From: Desulfobacteraceae bacterium UBA2771
GTDB lineage: Bacteria; Desulfobacterota; Desulfobacteria; Desulfobacterales; Desulfosarcinaceae
Length of the DNA: 16,902 bases
Direction of reading: 5' to 3'
NCBI GenBank assembly: GCA_002352605.1
Contig: DEIP01000088.1
Coordinates: 26,382-43,283 of the forward strand
Shown in pieces: positions 7,491 through 15,380 of the stretch. The notes beneath the pieces were generated by a model that saw only the letters and a list, made by a program, of their open reading frames with translations, did no database searches and had not been told where the DNA came from. Both the position numbers and the translations under genes were made by a program. Every line of letters starts with the position of its first letter. Within the stretch, counting starts at the first letter, position 1.

Positions 7491-7901
7491 ATGACCGACA
7501 CGTTCCAGGGGCATCCCATCGGCTGGATTCGAAAGAACGGAGACGACGTCCGTATCGACATCGGCCGGGCCTTCCAGGACGGCCTGTTGGGCCTGGACGG
7601 CTTTTCCCATATCATCGTCTTCTACTGGTTCCACGGAAACGACAACCCCGATGACCGCGCCACGCTTCGCGTACATCCGCGGAAAAACCCGGCCAACCCG
7701 CTCACCGGCGTCTTCGCCACCCATTCCCCGGTCCGTCCCAACCTCATCGGCATCTCCACCTGCCGGCTGCGCGCCGTCACCGACGGTGTGATTCGCATCG
7801 ATAAGATCGACGCCCGGGACGGTTCGCCGGTCATCGACATCAAATGCTACATCCCCGACAAGTTGAAACCGTCGGAGATCACCGTGCCGGACTGGATGTA
7901 A
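7491..7901 (+). CDS. trmO: TrmO/TsaA-family tRNA methyltransferase (single-domain)
   Basis: This 136-residue protein of the UPF0066/TsaA fold resembles TrmO, which uses SAM to N6-methylate t6A at position 37 of certain tRNAs. The family signature is clear: GVFATHSPVRPNLIGIS in mid-protein, then DARDGSPVIDIKCYIP near the end, and QGHPIGWIR at the start. It matches the short form made of the barrel domain alone. E. coli TrmO has an added C-terminal domain of about 100 residues, so the exact substrate is less certain here. A strong AAAGGAGA site selects the ATG at 7491. The stop is only 6 bases before the RecD2-like start, which suggests cotranscription. Confidence 0.85.
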   Translation: MTDTFQGHPIGWIRKNGDDVRIDIGRAFQDGLLGLDGFSHIIVFYWFHGNDNPDDRATLRVHPRKNPANPLTGVFATHSPVRPNLIGISTCRLRAVTDGVIRIDKIDARDGSPVIDIKCYIPDKLKPSEITVPDWM

Positions 7902-7907
7902 CCATCG

Positions 7908-10133
7908 ATGGCCGCATCGAAAACCGATAACACACCTGCATCGGCGGCGAATCTGGATCGTCTTGCCGGTCAGATCGAACGGATCACCTACAGCGATGAC
8001 GAAAGCGGCTTTACCATCGCCCAGGTGAAGGTCTTCAACCGGCCGGGCCTGGTCACCGTGGTGGGCAATCTCATGGCACCCACTCCCGGGGAAGTGCTGA
8101 AGATGCAGGGGGTGTGGACCCAACACCCCCGTTTCGGCGAACAGTTCAAGGTCGTGCACTGCCGGACCCAGGTGCCGGCTACCGTTAATGGTATCAAGAA
8201 ATACCTGGGTTCGGGCATGATCCGGGGTCTGGGGCCAAAGATCGCCGAACGCATTGTCGACCATTTCGGAAAAGAGACCCTGGATGTTATCGACACCGAT
8301 GCACGGCGGCTGGTCGAAGTCGAAGGCATCGGCAAAAAACGGGTTGCCATGATCCGAACCGCCTGGGCTGAACAGAAGGAAATCCGCAACGTGATGCTCT
8401 TTCTCCAAAGCCATGGTGTCGGCACCGCCTATGCGATAAAAATCTTCAAACGATACGGCGACCGTTCCATTGCCATGGTGCGGGAAAACCCCTATCGGCT
8501 GGCCACGGACATTTTCGGCATCGGTTTTGTCACCGCCGACCGCATTGCCGAGAAACTGGGCATTGCCAAAGACGCCCCGGTGAGAATCGAGGCCGGTATT
8601 CTTTACGTGCTTCACCAGCTGACAAACGACGGCCATGTTTACTACCCCGACACCATGTTGATGGAAAAAGCCGCCGAAATCCTCCAAACGGAATTCGGCA
8701 TGCTGGCCGGCGTCCTGGGAACCCTTTGCAAACGGGAGCAGATCGTCATGGAAAACCTGTCCGACGGCGGTCGGGCGGTGTACCTGGCCAAATTTTATCT
8801 GTGTGAGACCCGCATCGCCCAACGCCTGCGGACCTTGATCGAGACACCCCGCCAGGTTGCCCTGATGGGCGTGGCGGACGAACTGGCATGGGTGCAAAAT
8901 CACCTTTCCATCCGGCTGGCAGACCGGCAGGTGGAAGCGGTAAAAAGCGCGTTGGAAAGCAAGGTCATGGTGATTACCGGGGGACCGGGCACCGGTAAAA
9001 CCACCATCATCAACGCCATTTTGAAGATTTTTTCCAGAAGGGACACATCGGTGCTGCTGGCCGCCCCCACCGGACGGGCCGCCAAACGCATGAGCGAGGC
9101 CACCGGCCACGAGGCAAAAACCATCCACCGGCTGCTGGCGTTTTCCATGGCTCATGGCGGCTTCCAGAAAAAAGAGGACAACCCGTTGTCCTGCGAACTG
9201 CTCATCATCGATGAGGCCTCCATGATCGACACCCTGCTCATGCACCACCTGCTGAAGGCGGTGCCGCCTTCAGCCACCCTGATCCTGGTGGGCGACGTTA
9301 ACCAGCTGCCGTCGGTAGGTCCGGGCAGTGTGCTCAAGGACATTCTCGCCTCGCAGGCCGTGGTCACGGTTCGGCTCAACGAAATTTTCCGTCAGGCGAA
9401 ACAGAGCCGGATTATCGTCAACGCCCACCGTATCAACAGTGGAAAGATGCCCGTAGCCGGTAATGAAAGGGATAGCGATTTTTTTTTCATCCAGCGCGAA
9501 GCGCCGGAAAATGCCCTGTCGACGATCATCACCATCGTCGACGAACGGCTTCCCAAACTGGGCTACGATCCGGTGAACGACATCCAGGTGATCACCCCTA
9601 TGCACCGGGGACTGCTGGGGACGGGAAATCTGAACCGGCAGCTCCAGGAAGCCCTGAATCCCGGTGAAGACCGGATCACGCGGGGGGATCGACGATTCCG
9701 GATGAACGACAAGGTGATGCAGATCCGCAACAATTACGACAAGGAGGTGTTCAACGGAGACATCGGCCGGATCACGGCCATAGCGGACGACCTGCAACAA
9801 CTGATTGTCGATTTCGACGGCCGGGCCGTGGCCTACGAATTTTCAGACCTGGACGAAATCGTTCTGGCCTATGCCGTCTCCGTGCACAAGGCCCAGGGCT
9901 CTGAATACCCGGCCGTGGTCATGCCCGTGATGACCCAGCACTATGTGCTGCTTCAGCGCAACCTCATCTATACCGCCGTCACCCGGGGCCGGCGGATGGT
10001 GGTGCTGGTGGGCACCCGGCGGGCACTGGCCATCGGTGTGAACACCAACAAAACGGAAAAACGCTTCACCCGGCTGGATGAACGCCTGCGGGAAGGCAAT
10101 CATTCAACGATCCACAGCTTACGGAAAATTTGA
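7908..10133 (+). CDS. recD2: RecD2-type ATP-dependent DNA helicase
   Basis: This 741-residue superfamily 1B 5'-to-3' helicase is the kind found outside RecBCD complexes (Deinococcus RecD2, Bacillus YrrC), involved in DNA repair and replication-fork tolerance. The N-terminal part (about 15-110) is the OB-like domain (LAGQIERITYSDDESGFTIA). Helix-hairpin-helix segments follow (SGMIRGLGPKIAERIVDHFG and RLVEVEGIGKKRVAMI). Walker A GGPGTGKTT is near residue 358, Walker B LLIIDEASMID near 430, the Q-loop LVGDVNQLPSVGPG near 460, and the C-terminal motifs AYAVSVHKAQGSEYPAVV and YTAVTRGRR near 655-700. No RecB or RecC is nearby, and the long N-terminus rules out the RecBCD subunit type. The ATG is 6 bases after the trmO-like stop with no strong ribosome site, so it may depend on translational coupling. 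A T9 run lies inside the gene at 9479-9487. Confidence 0.93.
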   Translation: MAASKTDNTPASAANLDRLAGQIERITYSDDESGFTIAQVKVFNRPGLVTVVGNLMAPTPGEVLKMQGVWTQHPRFGEQFKVVHCRTQVPATVNGIKKYLGSGMIRGLGPKIAERIVDHFGKETLDVIDTDARRLVEVEGIGKKRVAMIRTAWAEQKEIRNVMLFLQSHGVGTAYAIKIFKRYGDRSIAMVRENPYRLATDIFGIGFVTADRIAEKLGIAKDAPVRIEAGILYVLHQLTNDGHVYYPDTMLMEKAAEILQTEFGMLAGVLGTLCKREQIVMENLSDGGRAVYLAKFYLCETRIAQRLRTLIETPRQVALMGVADELAWVQNHLSIRLADRQVEAVKSALESKVMVITGGPGTGKTTIINAILKIFSRRDTSVLLAAPTGRAAKRMSEATGHEAKTIHRLLAFSMAHGGFQKKEDNPLSCELLIIDEASMIDTLLMHHLLKAVPPSATLILVGDVNQLPSVGPGSVLKDILASQAVVTVRLNEIFRQAKQSRIIVNAHRINSGKMPVAGNERDSDFFFIQREAPENALSTIITIVDERLPKLGYDPVNDIQVITPMHRGLLGTGNLNRQLQEALNPGEDRITRGDRRFRMNDKVMQIRNNYDKEVFNGDIGRITAIADDLQQLIVDFDGRAVAYEFSDLDEIVLAYAVSVHKAQGSEYPAVVMPVMTQHYVLLQRNLIYTAVTRGRRMVVLVGTRRALAIGVNTNKTEKRFTRLDERLREGNHSTIHSLRKI

Positions 10134-10195
10134 CATTGCCGGACCATTTTTTTATAAGCGGCCAGAATGAACCACTGGCCGACGACTTAAGTTTC

Positions 10196-10201
10196 AAGGA
10201 G
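10196..10201 (+). promoter_or_regulatory. Ribosome binding site of purB
   Basis: AAGGAG ends 5 bases before the ATG at 10207 and fixes the purB start. The 73-base gap from RecD2 also holds a weak 6-bp inverted repeat GGCCAG...CTGGCC (10160-10180) with no T-tract after it, so it is not a clear terminator. Confidence 0.6.
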
Positions 10202-10206
10202 CTCCC

Positions 10207-11559
10207 ATGACATTGACCCCCCTGACCGCCGTATCGCCCATCGACGGCCGATACCGGCGGGCCGCCGCCGCCCTGTCCGACTATTTCAGCGAAGGCGCCC
10301 TGATCCGCTACCGGGTCCGGGTGGAGATCGAATACTTCATCGCCCTGTGCCGGCTTCCCCTGCCCCAGCTGGTCGATATCGATCCGGCGGTTTTCGACCG
10401 GCTGCGTGAAACCTATCAAACCTTCACCATGGACGATGCGGCCAAGATAAAGGAGATCGAAAAAACCACCAACCACGATGTCAAGGCGGTGGAGTATTTC
10501 GTCAAAGAGACCTTCGACCGGCTGGGCCTGTCTCCATACAAGGAGTTCATCCACTTCGGCCTTACCTCCCAGGACATCAACAACACGGCGGTGCCCCTCT
10601 CCCTGAAAGAAGCCTGGCACACCGTGATGCTGCCGGCGCTGGAAGCGACCGTGGCCGACCTGACGACCAAAGCCCGGGCATGGAAGCCGGTGCCCATGCT
10701 GGCCCGGACCCACGGCCAACCCGCTTCACCCACCCGGCTGGGGAAAGAGATTTACGTGTTCGTGGATCGGCTTACCCGGCAGATGAAGCTGCTGGAAATC
10801 GTTCCCTTCGCCGCCAAGTTCGGCGGCGCCACCGGCAATTTCAATGCCCACCACGTGGCTTATCCGGATATCGACTGGATCGCATTCGGCAACCGGCTGG
10901 TGAACGAGGGACTGGGGCTGCACCGCTCCCGGGTGACCACCCAGATCGAACACTACGACCACCTGGCTGCGTTTTGCGACGGCGTGAAGCGGATCAACAC
11001 CATATTGCTGGATCTTTGCCGGGACGTGTGGACCTACATCTCCATGGGCTATTTCAAACAGATAATCAAAAAAGGTGAGATCGGCTCCTCGGCCATGCCA
11101 CACAAGGTCAACCCCATCGATTTCGAGAATGCCGAAGGCAACTTGGGGTTAGCCAACGCCGTGCTCGAACACCTGTCGGCCAAGCTGCCAATCTCCCGGC
11201 TTCAGCGCGATTTGACCGATTCCACGGTTTCCCGCAACATCGGGGTGCCTCTGGGCCACACCCTCATCGCCCTTAAATCGCTTAAACGGGGGCTGGACAA
11301 GCTGATCCTCAACGAAGACGCGCTAAAAAGAGATCTTAAAAACAACTGGGCCGTGGTGGCCGAGGGGATCCAGACCGTGCTGCGGCGGGAAGGCTATCCC
11401 AAGCCCTACGAGACCCTTCTGGCGCTCACCCGCACTCACGCGGCCATCGACCAGGCCGTCATCGCCGCGTTCATCGACACTCTGGATGTGGCGGAGACCG
11501 TCAAAAAGGAGCTGCTGGCAATTACTCCGGAAACCTACACCGGAATTCACGATTTCTAA
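10207..11559 (+). CDS. purB: Adenylosuccinate lyase
   Basis: This 450-residue fumarase-superfamily enzyme catalyses two steps of purine synthesis: cleavage of SAICAR to AICAR and of adenylosuccinate to AMP, releasing fumarate each time. It works as a cytoplasmic tetramer. The N-terminus LTAVSPIDGRYRR is typical of the E. coli-type PurB (456 residues) rather than the shorter Bacillus type. Family motifs are intact: KTTNHDVKAVEYFV, TSQDINNTA, ARTHGQPASPTRLGKE with the catalytic His, and the signature loop GSSAMPHKVNPIDFENAEGN with the catalytic Ser. The related argininosuccinate lyase was considered because the next gene resembles an arginine-pathway enzyme, but the N-terminus and signature loop are PurB's. 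A strong AAGGAG site precedes the ATG. Confidence 0.96.
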   Translation: MTLTPLTAVSPIDGRYRRAAAALSDYFSEGALIRYRVRVEIEYFIALCRLPLPQLVDIDPAVFDRLRETYQTFTMDDAAKIKEIEKTTNHDVKAVEYFVKETFDRLGLSPYKEFIHFGLTSQDINNTAVPLSLKEAWHTVMLPALEATVADLTTKARAWKPVPMLARTHGQPASPTRLGKEIYVFVDRLTRQMKLLEIVPFAAKFGGATGNFNAHHVAYPDIDWIAFGNRLVNEGLGLHRSRVTTQIEHYDHLAAFCDGVKRINTILLDLCRDVWTYISMGYFKQIIKKGEIGSSAMPHKVNPIDFENAEGNLGLANAVLEHLSAKLPISRLQRDLTDSTVSRNIGVPLGHTLIALKSLKRGLDKLILNEDALKRDLKNNWAVVAEGIQTVLRREGYPKPYETLLALTRTHAAIDQAVIAAFIDTLDVAETVKKELLAITPETYTGIHDF

Positions 11560-11594
11560 GCCGGCAAGATCCGCATCGATCGTCGGTCTTAACT

Positions 11595-12596
11595 ATGCCC
11601 AAACTCTACCTCAAAGAATACGCGCGTGCCCTTACCGGAAGGGACGTCTTTATTGCCTGCCGGGAAGGCATTCTGCGTGACCACTTTCAGGATATCATCA
11701 CCGACATCAAGTTCCTGGTGCGTCACGGCGTACTTACTACCCTGCTCCATAACATGCCCAACCGGTTCGCCAACCAGAAGCTGATCAAACAGCTGGAGCG
11801 CCGGCTGCCGGCCACCGGCATCGTGCGGATTTCACCGGAGATCGATTTTTACGAGGCGGTACTCGATCATCGGCCATCCATGTTCAAGGTCATTTTTCCG
11901 GAGCGCCGTTATCTGATCGACCACCGAGGAAACAAAATAAACGCCCTCACTACCGTCCGGGTCCACGAATCCCTGTCGGATGTCGGCGATCTGATCGCCA
12001 ACATCAATTTCAAGGGCGCCATGGCCTGCATCTGCAGCAAGATCGAGGCCGGGCAGTGCGACCGGGTGCACATCCTGCCGGCGGGCAAAAACAGCATTAA
12101 GCACGAACTCTTCACCGTGGAGGGGGCGGGCACCCTCATCGCCAACAACTTTCAGGAAGATTTTTGTCAGGTGCGGACCGATGAAGAGGTGGCCATCGTT
12201 TACCGAATTCTTGAGATGTACAAGCGCTCGGGCTTTTTGAAACCCCGCACCAAAGCCTACCTGAAGAGAAACCGCAACCGGTTTTACGTCACCGCCATCG
12301 ACGGCATCGTGGTGGGGTGCGTGGAGCAGAAAATCATCGATGCGAAGACCGTGGAGCTGGGCGCGTTGGCCATCTCTACCCGCTTTCGCAATCAGCGGGT
12401 GGGGGTGCATACGGTAAAATCCTTCATGGCGTTGATGACGTCACAGGGATACACCCGCTTCATCTCGCTGACCAACAACCCGCGTCTGGAAGGACTGTAT
12501 GCCCGGTTGGGATTCGTTCAGGAGAACCGCGCGGAATACAGTCAGCGGCAGGCCCGGAGTCCGGGTGTGAAGATGTTCTACAAGAAAGTCGGTTGA
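11595..12596 (+). CDS. Shortened N-acetylglutamate synthase-like protein (degenerate kinase fold + GNAT)
   Basis: This 333-residue protein has two parts. Residues 1-185 resemble the amino-acid-kinase fold of ArgA: YLKEYARALTGRDVFIACREG at the start and DRVHILPAGKNSIKHELFTVEGAGTLI near 156-182, the latter matching the end of the ArgA kinase-like domain. Residues 190-333 are a GNAT acetyltransferase domain with the acetyl-CoA loop in ALAISTRFRNQRVGVHTVKSF (257-277). ArgA transfers acetyl from acetyl-CoA to glutamate to begin arginine synthesis. The usual ArgA is about 440 residues, so the kinase-like part is about 100 shorter. The usual His-Gly-Gly-Gly-type nucleotide loop is replaced by LLHNMPNRFANQK (50-62), so that part cannot be a working kinase; it may sense arginine or only aid assembly. 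The gene follows purB by 35 bases with no clear ribosome site. Other GNAT activities remain possible. Confidence 0.72.
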   Translation: MPKLYLKEYARALTGRDVFIACREGILRDHFQDIITDIKFLVRHGVLTTLLHNMPNRFANQKLIKQLERRLPATGIVRISPEIDFYEAVLDHRPSMFKVIFPERRYLIDHRGNKINALTTVRVHESLSDVGDLIANINFKGAMACICSKIEAGQCDRVHILPAGKNSIKHELFTVEGAGTLIANNFQEDFCQVRTDEEVAIVYRILEMYKRSGFLKPRTKAYLKRNRNRFYVTAIDGIVVGCVEQKIIDAKTVELGALAISTRFRNQRVGVHTVKSFMALMTSQGYTRFISLTNNPRLEGLYARLGFVQENRAEYSQRQARSPGVKMFYKKVG

Positions 12597-12620
12597 CGCC
12601 GATCTCACAGGAGACCGGCG
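12597..12620 (+). terminator. Hairpin directly after the NAGS-like stop
   Basis: CGCCGATCTC (12597-12606) and GAGACCGGCG (12611-12620) form a 10-bp stem with one A-C mismatch and an ACAG loop, starting at the base after the stop codon. The next bases are GTGCCAAAAG, so there is no U-tract. It lies between convergent genes and is a reasonable transcript-end structure, but not a classic intrinsic terminator. Confidence 0.4.
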
Positions 12621-12663
12621 GTGCCAAAAGTCAGCAACCTTCGAAAAGATTGTCGCCAGGCGG

Positions 12664-13884
12664 TCATGGGTCCTTTTTCAGAAGGAGGCTGACAAATGTT
12701 CCCCCGGATGCGCAGGCATTGATCAATCCATGATTGGTGTTCATTTTGCGGCTTTTCGCGCTCACGACGTCTATCGAGGCGATGGGATTCTCAACCCCCG
12801 GCGTGGGCGGCACGATACCGTGATGGATGGACAGGGCCATGGCTGCCGAACGGATACCGCCGGAGGCGAAGTTCTCTCCCATGGCGCCTTTAAGGGCTGT
12901 TACCGCCGGTTGTTGTCCGCCTTCAAAGAGCTGCTCCAGGGCCCGGGCCTCCAGCCGGTCGGACCGGATTCCACCACTGGCTGCTGCGGAAATGGTGTCG
13001 ATATCACCGGGACGCACATCCCCCATGGCCATGGCTTTTTGCATGGCCGAGACCATTGCGGCCGGGTCATCGGGCCAGTCGTTGGCCGGTGCCGGCGCAC
13101 TGCTCATGCCCCATCCGGCAATTTCGCAGTAAACGGTCGCCCCCCGTGACCGGGCCGATTCCAGCGACTCGAGGCAGAGCAGCCCTGCCCCTTCTCCAGC
13201 TACCGGGCCGTTGCGGTCCCGCCCGAAGGGGCGTGCTTGCTCCCCACCGCCATCCTGAGGCGATAAAGCCATGAACCGCTCCAGCACGGTGAAAAAAAAG
13301 GGGGAGAGAATATCCCCGCCGCCGGCCAGTATCACATCGGCCCGGCCCTGTCGGATCTGGGTCGCCGCGTAGGCGATGGCCGTTTCCGCCGAGGCCTCCC
13401 GGTGGTTCACCGTGGTGTTGATTCCCCGTAGCCCCAGTTCGATAGCCGCATGGCCGGCCGGGGCGTTCATCACCGTGTTGGGCACCAGGATGGGGTTGAC
13501 CCGCCGGGGACCGTCGGTGAACAAGGTACCGGCGAACCGGGCGGCCACATCCGTGGCGCCGAAGGCCGTTCCCATGACGATGCCGATGCGGTTTCGATCG
13601 GTACCGTCGAGATCGATCCCGGCATCTTCCAAAGCCATGCGTGCCGAGGTGGTGACCATCCGGGAGAGGCGGTCCATGCGCCGAAGGGTACGGCCGGAGA
13701 TGAAATCCGCGGGTGCAAAGTCGTGAACCTCGCCGCCCATTTTCGATTTAAATGATGTGGTATCGAAGCCTTCGATGGGATGGATGGCGCACACGCCGCC
13801 GAAAAGATTGTCGGCAAACGTCTTCCAGCCGATGCCCAGGGGCGTCACCAGCCCCATTCCGGTAACCACCACCCGTCTGCTCAC
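12664..13884 (-). CDS. Ketosynthase-fold protein lacking the active site (chain-length-factor/KS-beta type)
   Basis: This 406-residue protein has a FabF-like thiolase fold (VVVTGMGLVTPLGIGWKTF at the start; VAGEGAGLLCLESLESA in the middle). Its catalytic residues are gone. The nucleophilic Cys of the xACxS motif is Glu163 (in VNHREASAETAI; GAG codon at 13396-13398). The first His is Ala301 (in ISAAASGG). The second is Glu337 (in LKGAMGEN), while Lys332 remains. This is the pattern of chain-length factors in type II polyketide and aryl-polyene systems, which pair with an active ketosynthase and shape the product channel. The GTG start at 13884 overlaps the upstream stop as GTGA, with GGGGTG just before, so the two proteins are likely made in equal amounts. 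Reading back to 14016 would give a longer frame, but it lies inside the upstream gene. It could alternatively be a decarboxylase-like or regulatory ketosynthase. Confidence 0.82.
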   Translation of the reverse strand: MSRRVVVTGMGLVTPLGIGWKTFADNLFGGVCAIHPIEGFDTTSFKSKMGGEVHDFAPADFISGRTLRRMDRLSRMVTTSARMALEDAGIDLDGTDRNRIGIVMGTAFGATDVAARFAGTLFTDGPRRVNPILVPNTVMNAPAGHAAIELGLRGINTTVNHREASAETAIAYAATQIRQGRADVILAGGGDILSPFFFTVLERFMALSPQDGGGEQARPFGRDRNGPVAGEGAGLLCLESLESARSRGATVYCEIAGWGMSSAPAPANDWPDDPAAMVSAMQKAMAMGDVRPGDIDTISAAASGGIRSDRLEARALEQLFEGGQQPAVTALKGAMGENFASGGIRSAAMALSIHHGIVPPTPGVENPIASIDVVSAKSRKMNTNHGLINACASGGTFVSLLLKKDP

Positions 13885-15125
13885 CCGGCACCCCGGTTTC
13901 CCGAAAACCTGCCGAAGACGAGGGCGGTGTTGTTCCCGCCGAAGGCAAAAGAGTTCGACAAAACAACGTTTACCGCCATATCCCTGGCGCCGTTTGACAC
14001 GTAGTCCAGGTCGCAATCCCCGTCGGGGGTGTCATGGTGGATGGTCGGCGGAACGAATCGGTGCTCAATGGCCAATATGCAAACGACGGCTTCGATGGCC
14101 CCGGCAGCCCCCAGGGTATGTCCGGTCATGGATTTGGTGGAACTGACCGGAATGCGTTTAGCCCGGCTACCGAACACGGCCTTGATGCCCCGGGTTTCCA
14201 TCATATCGTTGGCCGGGGTGGCCGTGCCGTGGGCGTTGATATAGTCCACGACATCGGTGGCAATGCCGGCGTCGGCCAGGGCGGTGCTCATGGCGCCGGC
14301 GGCGCCGGTAGCGTTTACGTCTGGGGCGGTCATGTGGTTGGCATCGCAGCTGATACCGCAACCGAGAACTTCTGCGTATATTTTTGCCTTTCGTTTGCGC
14401 GCATGGGTCAGTGATTCCAGGATCAATATACCCGCGCCTTCTCCCAGGGTCAGTCCCCGGCGATGCCGGTCGAAGGGCTTGCAGTAGTCCGGATCGACGG
14501 TATGAAGGGCATTGAAGGCCGAATAGGTGATGCGGCACAAGGGTTCGGCGCCGCCGCAGACCACCACTTCGGCGTTTCCCAGTCGGATCAGGTCCCGGGC
14601 GTATCCAATGGCCGTGGCCCCGGATGAGCAGGCGGTCATGAACGTGGTTTTGGGTCCCATCAGTTTTAAATGGGTGGCGATGTGGTCGGCCGACGAGGCG
14701 CAGGAAAAGGCGGCAAACGGGGATCCGGGCATCCGGCCGGCCCCGCTTTCCAGGTAGCGGGCAAAAACCGGTTCACACTCCAGCATGCCCCCGGCCCCAC
14801 CACCGATGATCACACCGGTATCCGCGGCAATTGCTTTTGAAATCGGTGTCAGGCCTGCGTCCGCCATGGCTTCCAGCGCAGCCGCCATGGCCAGGCAATC
14901 CGACCGTGACATGCGCTTTAAGGAAAAGGTCTTGGGAATATGCTCCCGGGGATCGAAATCCGTAACCTGGGCCCCGGTGTGGGTGCGATAATCGGTGGTG
15001 TCGAAAAGGGTCACCGGGCCGATGCCGCAGGCGCCGGCCTTCAGGGCGGTGGCAAACGCATCCACATTTTTGGCGACGGCGTTGACGGTTCCCCGCCCGG
15101 TAACGACTACACGATCGGATTGCAT
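13881..15125 (-). CDS. Beta-ketoacyl-ACP synthase, FabF/KS-alpha type, active site intact
   Basis: This 414-residue condensing enzyme should join a malonyl-carrier-protein unit to an acyl thioester, extending a fatty-acid or polyketide chain in the cytoplasm. The active site is complete: Cys166 in TACSSGA, His299 in NAHGTATPAND, Lys331 and His336 in STKSMTGHTLGAAGA, and the closing loop NSFAFGGNNT. Length and motifs fit FabF. Because the next gene encodes a ketosynthase-like protein without an active site and overlaps by four bases, it is more likely the catalytic half of a KS-alpha/chain-length-factor pair than the housekeeping FabF. No ACP, ketoreductase or acyltransferase gene is visible next to it. 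The ATG at 15125 gives MQSDRVVVTGRG, as expected; its AGGA site is only about 3 bases away, closer than usual. Confidence 0.9.
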   Translation of the reverse strand: MQSDRVVVTGRGTVNAVAKNVDAFATALKAGACGIGPVTLFDTTDYRTHTGAQVTDFDPREHIPKTFSLKRMSRSDCLAMAAALEAMADAGLTPISKAIAADTGVIIGGGAGGMLECEPVFARYLESGAGRMPGSPFAAFSCASSADHIATHLKLMGPKTTFMTACSSGATAIGYARDLIRLGNAEVVVCGGAEPLCRITYSAFNALHTVDPDYCKPFDRHRRGLTLGEGAGILILESLTHARKRKAKIYAEVLGCGISCDANHMTAPDVNATGAAGAMSTALADAGIATDVVDYINAHGTATPANDMMETRGIKAVFGSRAKRIPVSSTKSMTGHTLGAAGAIEAVVCILAIEHRFVPPTIHHDTPDGDCDLDYVSNGARDMAVNVVLSNSFAFGGNNTALVFGRFSGNRGAG

Positions 15126-15221
15126 ATGTCCTGGGATGGAAAGAAGAAAATGGATTTACGCGATTGGCGTTATCCCTGTATTCGATCCGGGATCACGCCG
15201 CTTCCCACGAATCGGCCGGAG

Positions 15222-15254
15222 AAAAAAAGCCCCGGCGGCACAAAGAACCGTCGG
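15222..15254 (-). terminator. Probable intrinsic terminator after the OmpP1/FadL gene
   Basis: On the minus strand CCGACGG (15254-15248) pairs with CCGCCGG (15238-15232), with one mismatch and a 9-base loop. GGGC follows, then seven T (15228-15222). It lies about 130 bases after the barrel-protein stop and before the ketosynthase start, so it probably separates the two transcription units. The rest of the 255-base gap (15126-15380) has no open frame long enough for a carrier protein. Confidence 0.55.
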
Positions 15255-15380
15255 CGAGTTTTTCCTTGTTTGTCACTCCTTGGGAAAGCAGGCGGCCCAA
15301 ACTGTGGGCGCCGGGGTCTTTTCCGGCATCGGTCTTTGGATCGTCATCATCCGGGTTGCTGCCACCCGCATACCAAACTT

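Noticed and set aside
7434..9248. Minus-strand 604-codon open frame
   Set aside because: It lies antisense to both the trmO-like and RecD2 genes and crosses their boundary. Its composition (many His, Gln, Gly, Asp) is that of a GC-rich shadow frame and no motif is recognisable.
10160..10180. Inverted repeat GGCCAG...CTGGCC between RecD2 and purB as a terminator
   Set aside because: The stem is only 6 bp with a 9-base loop and no T-tract follows. The T-run nearby (10146-10153) comes before the stem, not after it.
10207..11559. Argininosuccinate lyase (argH) as identity of the lyase, given the arginine-type neighbour
   Set aside because: The LTAVSPIDGRY start, KTTNHDVKAVEYFV and the SSAMPHKVNPIDFENAEGN loop are those of E. 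coli-type PurB.
13885..14016. N-terminal extension of the second ketosynthase to 14016
   Set aside because: The added 44 residues (MRPGLRVKRRQGYGG...) are unlike any ketosynthase start and lie fully inside the upstream gene. The GTG at 13884 gives VSRRVVVTGMG, the normal FabF beginning.
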